The notes under the pieces: model-generated | Database searches by the model: none | What the model was told of the DNA's origin: nothing | The model's input: only the letters and a program-made list of their open reading frames with translations | NCBI RefSeq assembly: GCF_001509475.1 | Contig: NZ_LLZG01000083.1 | Span: forward strand, 1-21,870 | Length of the DNA stretch: 21,870 nucleotides | Source of the DNA: Streptomyces regalis | Lineage (GTDB): Bacteria > Actinomycetota > Actinomycetes > Streptomycetales > Streptomycetaceae | Direction: 5' to 3' | Part shown: positions 15,438 through 21,870 of the stretch, one piece after another | Layout: each line of letters starts with the position of its first letter | Position numbering within the stretch: the first letter of the stretch is position 1 | Position numbers and translations under genes: made by a program

Positions 15438-15527
15438 GGTTCTGGCGAGGAACCCAACAGTTCATGGTTGTGTTCGGCGGCCGAGAGTTGCTCGTTGAAC
15501 CGGGCGTGCCATAACCGACGGCCCCAG

Positions 15528-15860
15528 CTAATTCGCGCCGTGGTAGCCGCACGTCGAACTGCGCACGCCGGCGGCGGCCTTGACCGACTGAGAGTCGATG
15601 ACCGCCGCGGTCGGTTCGGGTTCGCGGCCCTCCGCGGTGCGGACGGCGGCGCGCATGCGGTCATGGAACTCGGTCAGCAGGCCGGTGTCGCGCCAGCGGG
15701 TGAAGAAGGCATGGGCCACCCCGATCCACCGACACAGATGGCGAACTCGGCGTCCACAAACAACTCGCCCAGTTCGTCACGGACCCGCATCCCCAACGGG
15801 TACGGGTCCAGTGCCGCCACCGCCCGCGCCACCTGCGCGGTCAGCTCAGGCACCGTCGGC
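15528..15860 (-). pseudogene. Chimeric remnant of two transposase types
   Basis: The upstream part on this strand reads VPELTAQVARAV and GMRVRDELGELFVDAEFA (about 15857-15750), the N-terminus of an IS1182/DUF772-type transposase. Within about 30 bases it changes to GVAHAFFTRWRDTGLLTEFH with DRMRAAVRTAEG and PEPTAAVIDSQSVKAAAG, an internal part of an IS5-family transposase including the first catalytic Asp, ending at a stop at 15528. Two unrelated elements have thus been joined. Neither is functional. Confidence 0.75.
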
Positions 15861-16012
15861 CGGCCGCGGCCGCATCGACCTTCCACGCCCCACCCGCGAC
15901 CGGGAACGCCAAGACTGCCACTGCTGTCCTGACCAACCAGCAGCCGGCCCCGCCGGGCACCACCAAGCCGGCAGGATCGGCGACACGGTTCTTACCGGCA
16001 CCCCCCCAATTC

Positions 16013-16466
16013 TCAGATGAGTCCGACTTCATGGCACCCCGGCTCGGGCGCGACGCCGTTGAGCCGGTCGATGAGCCATGGCACGCCTCGGAGACTGCCG
16101 AGGCTTTCGCCGGCGACGTGGTCGGCGCCGTCGATGGTCTCGAACTCGACTGACGCGCCACGCGCGCACCAGTCGTGGTAGAGCGTCGAGCCCTGGCTGT
16201 ACGGCACGATCGTGTCCGTCGTTCCGTGGTAGACGTAGGCGGGTGCGCCGGGTGCGGTCGTGCCGAGCCGCGACTCGGCGAAGCGGGACTGCCACGTCGG
16301 GTCCGCGAGCACGTCGGGCTGCGTGACATCACCGGATGATGTCGTGCCGAACGCGGTGGCGTAGTCCCCGTAGCAGCTGTTCTCGACCTGTACCTGGAGG
16401 TCGTACGAGGCGTCCTGCGCAAGGGAATGGAAAGCGGGCATTTCCGCAAGGGTGACCCCAATATTC
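16013..16466 (-). pseudogene. Secretory lipase, C-terminal fragment
   Basis: About 145 codons match the end of the secreted lipase family (LIP, alpha/beta hydrolase). They run from NIGVTLAEMPAFHSLAQDAS through VENSCYGDYATAFGTT, QPDVLADPTWQSRFAESRLG and YVYHGTTDTIVPYSQGSTLY to DGADHVAGESLGSLRGVPWL and the stop. The catalytic Asp (TTDTIVPY) and His (DHVAGE) are kept, but the nucleophile-serine half and the signal peptide are missing. Upstream of about 16466 the strand is the antisense of a TetR fragment, so no native start exists. The reading frame continues to an ATG at 16648, but those codons belong to the fragment on the other strand. Confidence 0.8.
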
Positions 16467-16699
16467 AGAGCCTGCTGATCATGGGCTCCTCCCCATGGGC
16501 CTGGACCTGGTTCGACCCAGCCGGACCACACACGGCGGAGGAGGTCGGCTCCAGCCTCGTCGACATGGTGCTCGGCGGCCTGCTCACCCGCCCAGCGGCT
16601 GCAAGCGGACTCATCGATCCCTCCGGCGCCGTGGCGAAGGTCGTGCACGCCTGTCTCGCCGACGCCGCGTCCCCCAACGAACAGCCCCCGGAGCCCTGA
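16460..16699 (+). pseudogene. TetR-type regulator, C-terminal fragment
   Basis: The frame reads GSSPWAWTWFDPAGPHTAEE, VGSSLVDMVLGGLLTRPAAA, GLIDPSGAVAKVVHACLADA and ends at 16699. The helix pair around the LVDMVLGGLLTR segment is typical of the last helices of TetR ligand-binding domains. The helix-turn-helix part is missing, since the sequence joins the lipase fragment at about 16460. The two fragments meet tail-to-tail in function but head-to-head in direction. It is not functional. Confidence 0.55.
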
Positions 16700-16786
16700 C
16701 GGGGAGTCGGCTCCAGCCGTGCGGCGGCCACCGGAAAGGTGTCATCGACGGGGCGGGCGCGACCACCTCCCGCGCGGGTGCCAACC

Positions 16787-16984
16787 TCAAGCCGCCCGAG
16801 GGCCCGGGATCTGGAGCCTGTGACTGCCGGCCGAGTGTCGACGGTTTTTGTGAGAGTGCTCAGCCCAGCTGTCGCCGATCCGGTCGCACTCGGCGAGCGT
16901 GCCCTCGAGGAGAACGTGACCGGGATCGGTCTCCCGCACGACGCGCAGCAGGCTGGGCCCACCCCGGGAGATGTGTTCGATCAC
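16787..16984 (-). CDS. Small hypothetical protein, doubtful
   Basis: A 65-codon frame opens with a GTG at 16984 (IEHISRGGPSLLRVVRETDP, GHVLLEGTLAECDRIGDSWA). Upstream in the same frame the codons stay open across the end of the reductase gene (DLLRSIAHACTTAV), so an earlier non-ATG start is possible. Third positions are strongly G/C as in real genes. No ribosome site and no recognised domain were seen. It would directly follow the flavin reductase on the same strand, so it could be its last operon member or merely a fragment. Confidence 0.25.
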   Translation of the reverse strand: MIEHISRGGPSLLRVVRETDPGHVLLEGTLAECDRIGDSWAEHSHKNRRHSAGSHRLQIPGPRAA

Positions 16985-17021
16985 GGCGGTGGTGCAGGCG
17001 TGTGCGATGCTCCGCAGCAGA

Positions 17022-17984
17022 TCAGAGGTCGAGGACCAGGCGGTTGCCCTTGGCCCGGGAGACGCAGATCATCATGGTGTCGCCTGCGGCGCGTTCCTTG
17101 TCGTCCAGGACCGAGTCGCGGTGGTCTATCTGTCCGGACAACACCTTCGTCTCGCAGGTTCCGCAGATTCCCTCCTCGCAAGAGGTCATCACCGGCACAC
17201 CGGCAGCTTCGACGGCCTCAAGAATGGACATGTCCTCAGAGACCAGCAGCTTCTTGCCACTCTGGGCCAGCTCGACCTCGAAGCTGCTCTGCGGCCCGGC
17301 GATGAGGTCCTGCTTCGGGGCGAAGCGCTCCAGGTGCAGAGATCCGCTCGGCCACTTCTCGCAGCCGGCCTCGACCGCTGCGAGCAGCGGTTCCGGGCCG
17401 CAGCTGTAGACGGCTGTCTTCCGTTGCGGCTTGCCGAGGAGCGAAGGCAGGTCCAGCAGCCCGTATTCATCCTGCGGCCGCAGGCTCACCCGGTCTCCGT
17501 AGGCTCGCTGCAGAGTCTCTCCGAACGCCATCGAAGCGCGGGTGCGGCCCCCGTAGACGAGGCGCCAGTCGGCGCGGGTCGCGTTGACTGCTGCCACCAT
17601 GGGCAGGATGGGGGTGATCCCGATTCCGCCCGCGATGAACAGGTATTTCTTGGCCTTCACGAGCGGAAAGTGGTTGCGTGGCCCGCGAATGCGCACCGAC
17701 TCACCTTCCGTGAGCACGTCGTGCACGTGGCTCGACCCGCCCCGGCTTTCCGGTTCGCGCAGCACCGCGACCTGAAAGCGGGACCGGTCCCCCGGGTCCC
17801 CGCACAGTGAATACTGCCGGACCAGGTCGGCTCGCAGTACCAGATCGATATGCGCTCCCGGCTGCCATTCCGGCAGCGGACGGCCCTCCGGGTGGCGCAG
17901 CGTCAGCAGCACGACGCCTTCGGCCATCGTTTCCTTACGTTCCAACACGAGGTCGAGCTCGACCTCGGTGCTGAGAGTGCTCAT
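17022..17984 (-). CDS. PDR/VanB-type flavin and 2Fe-2S reductase
   Basis: A 320-residue electron-transfer protein of the phthalate dioxygenase reductase family. The flavin-binding barrel contains RQYSL (57-61) and SHVHDVL; the NAD-binding domain has AGGIGITPILPMV (118-130) and YSCGPEPLL; a C-terminal plant-type 2Fe-2S ferredoxin domain has Cys269, Cys274, Cys277 and Cys307 (SCEEGICGTC and MMICVSRA). It passes electrons from NAD(P)H through flavin to 2Fe-2S and on to a partner enzyme in the cytoplasm. The ATG at 17984 follows AAAGGCGG. It is 55 bases behind the iron-sulfur/SCP2 gene on the same strand, which makes that protein its likely electron acceptor. No Rieske oxygenase, the usual partner, is in the window. 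Confidence 0.95.
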   Translation of the reverse strand: MSTLSTEVELDLVLERKETMAEGVVLLTLRHPEGRPLPEWQPGAHIDLVLRADLVRQYSLCGDPGDRSRFQVAVLREPESRGGSSHVHDVLTEGESVRIRGPRNHFPLVKAKKYLFIAGGIGITPILPMVAAVNATRADWRLVYGGRTRASMAFGETLQRAYGDRVSLRPQDEYGLLDLPSLLGKPQRKTAVYSCGPEPLLAAVEAGCEKWPSGSLHLERFAPKQDLIAGPQSSFEVELAQSGKKLLVSEDMSILEAVEAAGVPVMTSCEEGICGTCETKVLSGQIDHRDSVLDDKERAAGDTMMICVSRAKGNRLVLDL

Positions 17985-18039
17985 GATCCGCCTTTCATTT
18001 CTCACAGTGATGTGCGGTGATGGGTTCTTTCCTGACCGA

Positions 18040-19383
18040 TCAGGACGGGAAGCAGCGCCCGAAGTCGCGCAGCAGTCGGGGTGGGCCCTGCAGCTTGATC
18101 TGGCGACGCACCAGTGCCCACGCCAACAGCGACGGCTTGCTGAGGAAGCGCAGCCAGGTGCGGGTGTCGGCGGTGATCCTGAGATCCGGCTCGCCGTGAT
18201 GTCCGTCAGCGACATCGAGTTCGCGGTCGCGGATGGTCACGGTGATCTGCCGGGACTCGTCGCCGGTGAAGGTGAAGTGGTAGGTGGCGGACATGTCCTT
18301 GGCCTGTTCGCGCTGGAAGATCAGCGGCAGGCCTTCCACCAGGCCGTCGATGCTGTTCGCGCGCAGGCTCATCGCCACATGCTTCGTGCGCTTGTTGGGG
18401 AACCGGTCGGCCACGTGCTGCTCGGCGTCGGAGCCCGGGACGACGTAGACGGTCTCTTCCTTGTCCATCAGCGGGCGCACGACCTGGGTCAGATGTGCTT
18501 TGCGATCGTCCAGCCAGGGGCCGATGACATCCTCACCGGCCGGGCACACCGACATGCAGTAGGCCGCTTTGTAGTTGGCGCCGAAGGACAGGCTCTGCCA
18601 CATCGAGGCGCTCTCGCTGTCACTCACTCGCGCACGGTAGTCATGGGCGTCACGGCTTTCGGCGACCTGCTCGGCCCAGTCACCGAAGCCACCCATGAAC
18701 TCGCGGTAGTTGTGCGTGTAGCAGGCGGAGAAGTTGAAGTGCCCGTCGGACGCGATCGCCCCGGTCGGGCAGGCCGTCACGCACAATTTGCATTCCAGGC
18801 AGGGGTTGTACTCGATGGGCCGGGTGTATTCGCTGACCTCGGCGTCGATGAGGATCGTGCCCAGCAGGATGAAATTGCCGAATTTCGGGTGGATGACGTT
18901 GCGGTGGATACCCATCTTGCCGAGCCCCGCAGCCACGGCGACCGGCTTGTGCGAGACGACCCACGCCTTCCTGGGGAACTTGTCCATCTCCATCGGAAAA
19001 CCCATCGCGGGGTTGATGGCGCGCACGCCCATCGCTTCCAGCTCGCCCACCACGTGCCGGCCGATCTCGTTGGTGTGGTCGCCGGTGTGATGGAACTCCA
19101 GGTTGGCGACCGAGCGCGCGGGAGTGCGGATGTTCTCCCGGTTCATTCGGGTCACGAAGCTGATGAGCGTTCGGACACCCGGCAGCGCGGCGCTCAGGTC
19201 CTCTCTCTGGTCCGCGATGTCCGGCCGGTCGATCTCGACGAAGCCGACGTCGTCCGCACCTGCGTCGAGACACAACTGGCGCAGCCACGACGCGTCCAGC
19301 GGCTCGGCGGGCCGGGCGGCGGTGCGGTCGCGTCGGCGGGCTTGGACGACGGTGGGATGGTCTTCGAGCTTGTTCCTGGCCAT
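18040..19383 (-). CDS. Reductive-dehalogenase/QueG-like 4Fe-4S protein with SCP2-like C-terminal domain
   Basis: A 447-residue protein. Residues about 30-190 resemble the cobalamin-binding core of QueG and reductive dehalogenases, including AAGLGKMGIHRNVIHPKFGN (151-170) followed by ILLGTILIDAEV. The ferredoxin part has Cys195, Cys198, Cys201 and Cys205 (CLECKLCVTACP) and a second set with Cys221, Cys276 and Cys280 (CMSVCPAGEDV). Residues about 335-440 (FTFTGDESRQITVTIRDREL to LRITADTRTWLRFLSKPSLL) resemble an SCP2 sterol-carrier domain, which binds lipids or other hydrophobic ligands. The ATG at 19383 has GAGGTGA six bases upstream. It lacks a Tat signal, so it is cytoplasmic. The flavin reductase gene follows in the same operon, and two HxlR-type operators frame its promoter. 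A reductase acting on a hydrophobic, possibly halogenated or oxidised, substrate is inferred; cobalamin binding is not proven. Confidence 0.8.
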   Translation of the reverse strand: MARNKLEDHPTVVQARRRDRTAARPAEPLDASWLRQLCLDAGADDVGFVEIDRPDIADQREDLSAALPGVRTLISFVTRMNRENIRTPARSVANLEFHHTGDHTNEIGRHVVGELEAMGVRAINPAMGFPMEMDKFPRKAWVVSHKPVAVAAGLGKMGIHRNVIHPKFGNFILLGTILIDAEVSEYTRPIEYNPCLECKLCVTACPTGAIASDGHFNFSACYTHNYREFMGGFGDWAEQVAESRDAHDYRARVSDSESASMWQSLSFGANYKAAYCMSVCPAGEDVIGPWLDDRKAHLTQVVRPLMDKEETVYVVPGSDAEQHVADRFPNKRTKHVAMSLRANSIDGLVEGLPLIFQREQAKDMSATYHFTFTGDESRQITVTIRDRELDVADGHHGEPDLRITADTRTWLRFLSKPSLLAWALVRRQIKLQGPPRLLRDFGRCFPS

Positions 19384-19416
19384 CGAGCGTCACCTCACGG
19401 GGGCGGGATGCAGACG

Positions 19417-19433
19417 AGTTTCATGAAGCAACT
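19417..19433. promoter_or_regulatory. HxlR-type operator 1, iron-sulfur gene promoter
   Basis: AGTTTCATGAAGCAACT, an imperfect inverted repeat (AGTT/AACT ends). It lies just downstream of the -10 of the iron-sulfur gene promoter, at about the transcription start. Confidence 0.75.
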
Positions 19434-19436
19434 CGT

Positions 19437-19466
19437 ACCCTAGCCGCCGAGAGTTTCGTGAAGCAA
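19437..19466 (-). promoter_or_regulatory. Promoter of the iron-sulfur/reductase operon
   Basis: On the minus strand, TTGCTT (19461-19466) and TAGGGT (19437-19442) are separated by 18 bases, 54 bases before the start codon. The -35 lies within operator 2 and the start region within operator 1. Confidence 0.6.
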
Positions 19467-19468
19467 CT
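19452..19468. promoter_or_regulatory. HxlR-type operator 2, iron-sulfur gene promoter
   Basis: AGTTTCGTGAAGCAACT differs from operator 1 at one base. The two are 35 bases apart and overlap the -35 and the start point respectively. A third copy lies before the HxlR gene. From 19469 to 19688 nothing else was recognised. Confidence 0.78.
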
Positions 19469-19688
19469 TAGGGTCGAGCTGCGCTACCAGCAGCTACGGC
19501 AGCGGCAGGAGGGTGGGGCTCTGGAGGTTCACGCCCTGCGGGCAGGGGTGGGAGATGCCGCTGGAGTTCGTCATCCGGTCGGCCGCACACCACCGCTTCC
19601 GCCACGGAGACGGAAGAAGGCCGGCTCACCGCGGCGTCGGCAAAGCCAAAGCTCGTAGCGGCGAGTCCGCCGAGGAACATTTCGGATG

Positions 19689-20153
19689 TCAGGCCGGCGA
19701 GTCGGTGAGTGCCGGGCCGGGAAGCAGATGAACGGCGTCCGGGCCCACCACCTGTCCGCAGTGGGTGCACACGAGCTGTTCCCGCACGTTACCTCCGCAT
19801 CCCACATGGCTCGTGATCCGCGGCGGGCCGGCCGGATCCCCGACGTACTCATCGCCCCAGTGCATCAAAGAAAGCAATGCGGTGAGCAAGTCCTTGGCCT
19901 TGCTCGTCGGCCGGTACTCATAGCGGGCAGGCCGCTCCTGGTAACAGACCCGCTCCAGCAGCCCGTCGTCGACCAGCTTGGAGAGGCGGTTGGTGAGTAC
20001 ATTGCGGGCGATACCGAGGCTGTCCTGAAATTCCTCGAACCGGCGCAGGCCAAGCTGCGCGTCGCGAATGATCAGCAAGGTCCAGCGCTCGCCCACGACC
20101 TCCAGAGTCCTGGCGATGGAGCACAGTTGACTGTCGTATGTTCGGCCCAGCAT
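19689..20153 (-). CDS. HxlR family transcriptional regulator
   Basis: A 154-residue HxlR-type winged-helix regulator. Near the N-terminus the conserved Cys11 sits in QLCSIARTLEVVGERWTLLI; this residue is a redox or electrophile sensor in characterised relatives. The recognition part is RRFEEFQDSLGIARNVLTNR followed by LSKLVDDGLLER and the wing YEYRPTSKAKDLL. A C-terminal cysteine-rich tail (GCGG and CTHCG) is typical of the actinobacterial branch. The ATG at 20153 is chosen because a promoter with -10 TAAAAT ends eight bases before it, implying a leaderless message; an ATG further upstream at 20258 would run through the promoter. Matching operators at its own promoter and at the downstream iron-sulfur gene indicate autoregulation and control of that operon. 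Confidence 0.93.
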   Translation of the reverse strand: MLGRTYDSQLCSIARTLEVVGERWTLLIIRDAQLGLRRFEEFQDSLGIARNVLTNRLSKLVDDGLLERVCYQERPARYEYRPTSKAKDLLTALLSLMHWGDEYVGDPAGPPRITSHVGCGGNVREQLVCTHCGQVVGPDAVHLLPGPALTDSPA

Positions 20154-20160
20154 GCTGCGA

Positions 20161-20189
20161 ATTTTACACGTTGCGTCAAGCAACTGACA
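20161..20189 (-). promoter_or_regulatory. HxlR gene promoter with operator 3
   Basis: On the minus strand the -10 is TAAAAT (20161-20166), with a weak -35 TGTCAG (20184-20189) 17 bases away. Operator 3, CGTTGCGTCAAGCAACT (20169-20185, plus strand), fills the spacer; its core GTTGC-N5-GCAAC is a perfect inverted repeat. Its right half AAGCAACT equals that of operators 1 and 2. Confidence 0.7.
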
Positions 20190-20268
20190 GCTTCGAGGAG
20201 CGAGATCGCTCACCCTCGGACAGGCGGCGAGCGCAGCGGCGCGGTCTGTGGCCCGCACTGTGGGGCGG

Positions 20269-21144
20269 TCACGCCACCGCGTTCAACAGGTCAGCCACCA
20301 CCTCCGGCCTCTCCAGTGCGATGAAGTGGTCCGCTCCCGCCACCTGTGTGAAGTCGGCGGCGGGCAGCAGCTTCTTGTTGGCCTCGCGGTCCGAGGGCCG
20401 GGACCAGTCGTTCTCCCCGTAGACGAGGTGCACGGGGGCCTTGACCTCGGGGTAGCGCGAGCGGGCCGCGATGAGGCTGGGCATGTTCCGGTACAGGGCG
20501 CGGGCGACGGTCGGGAAGCCGGGACGCCTGCCTGACTGGAGGAGCTCGTCCAGGTAGTCCTCCCGGAAAGCGGTCTTGTCACCCACGCCGCCCTGCAGGA
20601 TTCTGCGCAGGACGGGCTTGGGCTCCTGCTGGGCGATCAACGGACCCACCCCCGGAGCGATGATCCCGCCGATCACCACGCGAGCGAGGACACTGGACCG
20701 GGCGATTCCGTCTCGGTAGTCGTACGCGTTCACCGCGACGACGCGCCGCACCCGCTCCGGCAGATCGGCCGCGGTGGTCAGGGCGAGCACCCCGCCCAAC
20801 GACTCCCCGACCAATGTCACGTCGTGGAGGTCGAGTTCGGTCAGGAGCCGCTTGACGCCCGCGCGCAGCGCCGACTCGTCGTACGACGCGCCGGGCACGA
20901 TCTCGGAGTAGCCCATCCCCGGCAGATCGAGGGCGTACACGGTGTACTGGTGCGAGATCATCGGAATGAGGAAGCGGAAGTGCTCGGCCTGCGTGCGCAG
21001 AGTGTGCAGCAAAACCAGAGGCACGCCGGTGCCCGCTTTGAGGTAGCGCAGAGTCCCCTCGCGGCCGTGTCCCGCACGCGGGGCGATGGTGTGGCTGGTG
21101 GTCCCCGGAATGTGAATCGTAGGACGTGACTCATGGTTGGACAT
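20269..21144 (-). CDS. Alpha/beta fold hydrolase
   Basis: A 291-residue alpha/beta hydrolase. The nucleophile elbow GESLGG holds Ser115, the acid Asp246 is in YGENDW and the base His273 is in GADHFIALERP. The oxyanion region is unusual, with LLHTLRTQ in place of the common HG motif. A serine nucleophile rules out a haloalkane-dehalogenase-type Asp mechanism and suggests an esterase, lactonase or C-C bond hydrolase. The ATG at 21144 has AGGAG upstream (GCCAGGAGTCGGCGAG). It lies 110 bases behind the SDR gene and 115 bases ahead of the HxlR gene on the same strand, so it may belong to the same pathway, though it has no copy of the HxlR operator before it. Confidence 0.93.
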   Translation of the reverse strand: MSNHESRPTIHIPGTTSHTIAPRAGHGREGTLRYLKAGTGVPLVLLHTLRTQAEHFRFLIPMISHQYTVYALDLPGMGYSEIVPGASYDESALRAGVKRLLTELDLHDVTLVGESLGGVLALTTAADLPERVRRVVAVNAYDYRDGIARSSVLARVVIGGIIAPGVGPLIAQQEPKPVLRRILQGGVGDKTAFREDYLDELLQSGRRPGFPTVARALYRNMPSLIAARSRYPEVKAPVHLVYGENDWSRPSDREANKKLLPAADFTQVAGADHFIALERPEVVADLLNAVA

Positions 21145-21254
21145 CTCGCCGACTCCTGGCGTGTGAACTGTGGATGGGTGATTCGGGTGTGAGTCCGGCA
21201 GGGAGGGGTGACGCCGCTGACGCGCGGCCTGCGGCCCCCCGCTGCGACCGCGCC

Positions 21255-21870
21255 CTACTTCGCCAGCTGGGGGTAGAGGCCGGCCAGGTCGCCGGCGAGG
21301 CCCGCCTTGACCTGCCGGGTGAGGTCGTCGGCGAGCACCTCGTACGCGCCGGTTTCGATGCCGTCGAGGGCGAGGGCGGCGATGTCCCGCGGGTCGGACT
21401 TGGGTGCGTCGACGCCGGCTGCCAGGTCCGTGTCGACGTATCCCATGTGCAGTCCGGTGACGGCGATGCCGCGCGGCTGGAGTTCCAGGCGCAGGGAGTT
21501 GGTCTGCGACCACAGGGCGGCCTTGGAGGCGCTGTAGGAGCCGCCGAGCGCGATCCAGGAGAGCACGGAATGCACGTTGAGGATGTGGCCGCCGCCGTTG
21601 CGCTCGATGACCGGCACGAAGGCCCGGGCGAGAAGGAGCGGGCCGTAGAAGTTGGTCTCGAACTCGCGGCGGACGTCCTCGACCGGGGAGTCGAGGAAGG
21701 ACGCGCCGACCGAGGCGCCGGCGTTGTTGGTCAGTACGGTGACGTCTTGCGCCTGCGCGGCGGCCGCGGCCACGGAGGCCGGGTCGGTGACCTCCAGCGC
21801 CACCGGGACCGCATCGGGGTGCGTCACGCTGCGCGGGTCGCGGGCCGTGGCGTAGACCTTGCCGGCACCG
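21255..21870 (-). CDS. SDR family oxidoreductase, N-terminus outside window
   Basis: The last 204 codons of a short-chain dehydrogenase/reductase; the first strand and dinucleotide motif lie beyond the right edge. Visible are KVYATARDP, the VLTNNAGAS segment (NAG motif), the catalytic Ser in LNVHSVLSW, Tyr and Lys in YSASKAA, and the C-terminal part LHMGYVDTDLAAGVDAPKSD with DIAALALDGIETGAYEVLAD. This belongs to the classical SDR group with a short C-terminal helix (LAGLYPQLAK). It probably oxidises or reduces an alcohol/ketone pair in the cytoplasm with NAD(P)H. It precedes the alpha/beta hydrolase on the same strand. The substrate is not deducible. Confidence 0.93.
   Translation of the reverse strand, partial: GAGKVYATARDPRSVTHPDAVPVALEVTDPASVAAAAAQAQDVTVLTNNAGASVGASFLDSPVEDVRREFETNFYGPLLLARAFVPVIERNGGGHILNVHSVLSWIALGGSYSASKAALWSQTNSLRLELQPRGIAVTGLHMGYVDTDLAAGVDAPKSDPRDIAALALDGIETGAYEVLADDLTRQVKAGLAGDLAGLYPQLAK

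Noticed and set aside
17968..19443. 491-codon plus-strand open frame
   Set aside because: It is the antisense of the iron-sulfur/SCP2 gene with no recognisable motif.
20269..21144. Haloalkane dehalogenase assignment for the alpha/beta hydrolase, tempting beside a dehalogenase-like gene
   Set aside because: The nucleophile elbow GESLGG carries Ser, not the Asp required for haloalkane dehalogenases.
1..21870. tRNA, rRNA, CRISPR array, riboswitch or phage attachment sites
   Set aside because: I looked for tRNA-like cloverleaf ends, regularly spaced repeats and long conserved leader elements and saw none.

Overview
The window looks like an accessory stretch of a high-GC actinomycete chromosome, most likely Streptomyces or a close relative. 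The reasons are the strong G/C third-position bias of the intact genes, a Tat-exported cellulase with LacI-type palindromes upstream, an ECF41/SigJ-type sigma-factor remnant, and several decayed insertion sequences of Streptomyces type. About half of the DNA holds intact genes. The rest is truncated, frameshifted or chimeric gene fragments joined end to end, as expected of a chromosome arm or a decaying island. All family assignments come from reading motifs; no database search was run.

Layout. 1-670: 5' part of an SDR oxidoreductase (minus) with two repeated operator-like sites over its promoter. 1025-1492: an intact SnoaL-like protein abutting a dead transposase (1505-1905), followed by pieces of an ECF41 sigma factor on both strands and a dead IS5-type transposase (2320-2842). 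2850-4568: a secreted GH5 cellulase with perfect LacI-type palindromes upstream, lying between two same-strand copies of the 3' end of that IS5-type transposase. 5207-6408: an N-truncated NmrA-family gene abutting an N-truncated CaiB/BaiF CoA-transferase on the other strand.

6475-11761: an intact sugar or cyclitol catabolic cluster on the minus strand. In transcription order it holds a hydroxypyruvate-isomerase-like TIM barrel, a lipoprotein sugar-binding protein, a Gfo/Idh/MocA dehydrogenase with inositol-dehydrogenase catalytic spacing, and a second metal-dependent TIM barrel. A divergent LacI regulator controls it, with two matching operators in the shared intergenic region. No transporter permease or ATPase is in the window.

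11762-16699: a graveyard holding an IS110 tail, an MFS efflux tail, a DUF3533 membrane protein, a CGNR zinc-finger tail, a chimeric IS remnant, a secretory-lipase tail and a TetR tail. Two intact genes stand in it: a TetR regulator behind a perfect 14-bp palindrome, and a lone lipB paralogue.

17022-21870: the most interesting block, all minus strand. It encodes an SDR (cut by the window end), an alpha/beta hydrolase, an HxlR regulator, a reductive-dehalogenase/QueG-like iron-sulfur protein fused to an SCP2-like sterol-carrier domain, and a PDR/VanB-type flavin-2Fe2S reductase. Three copies of a 17-bp operator sit on the HxlR promoter and on the promoter of the iron-sulfur gene. This suggests a self-contained, HxlR-controlled electron-transfer system acting on a hydrophobic substrate. 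That function is inferred, not shown.
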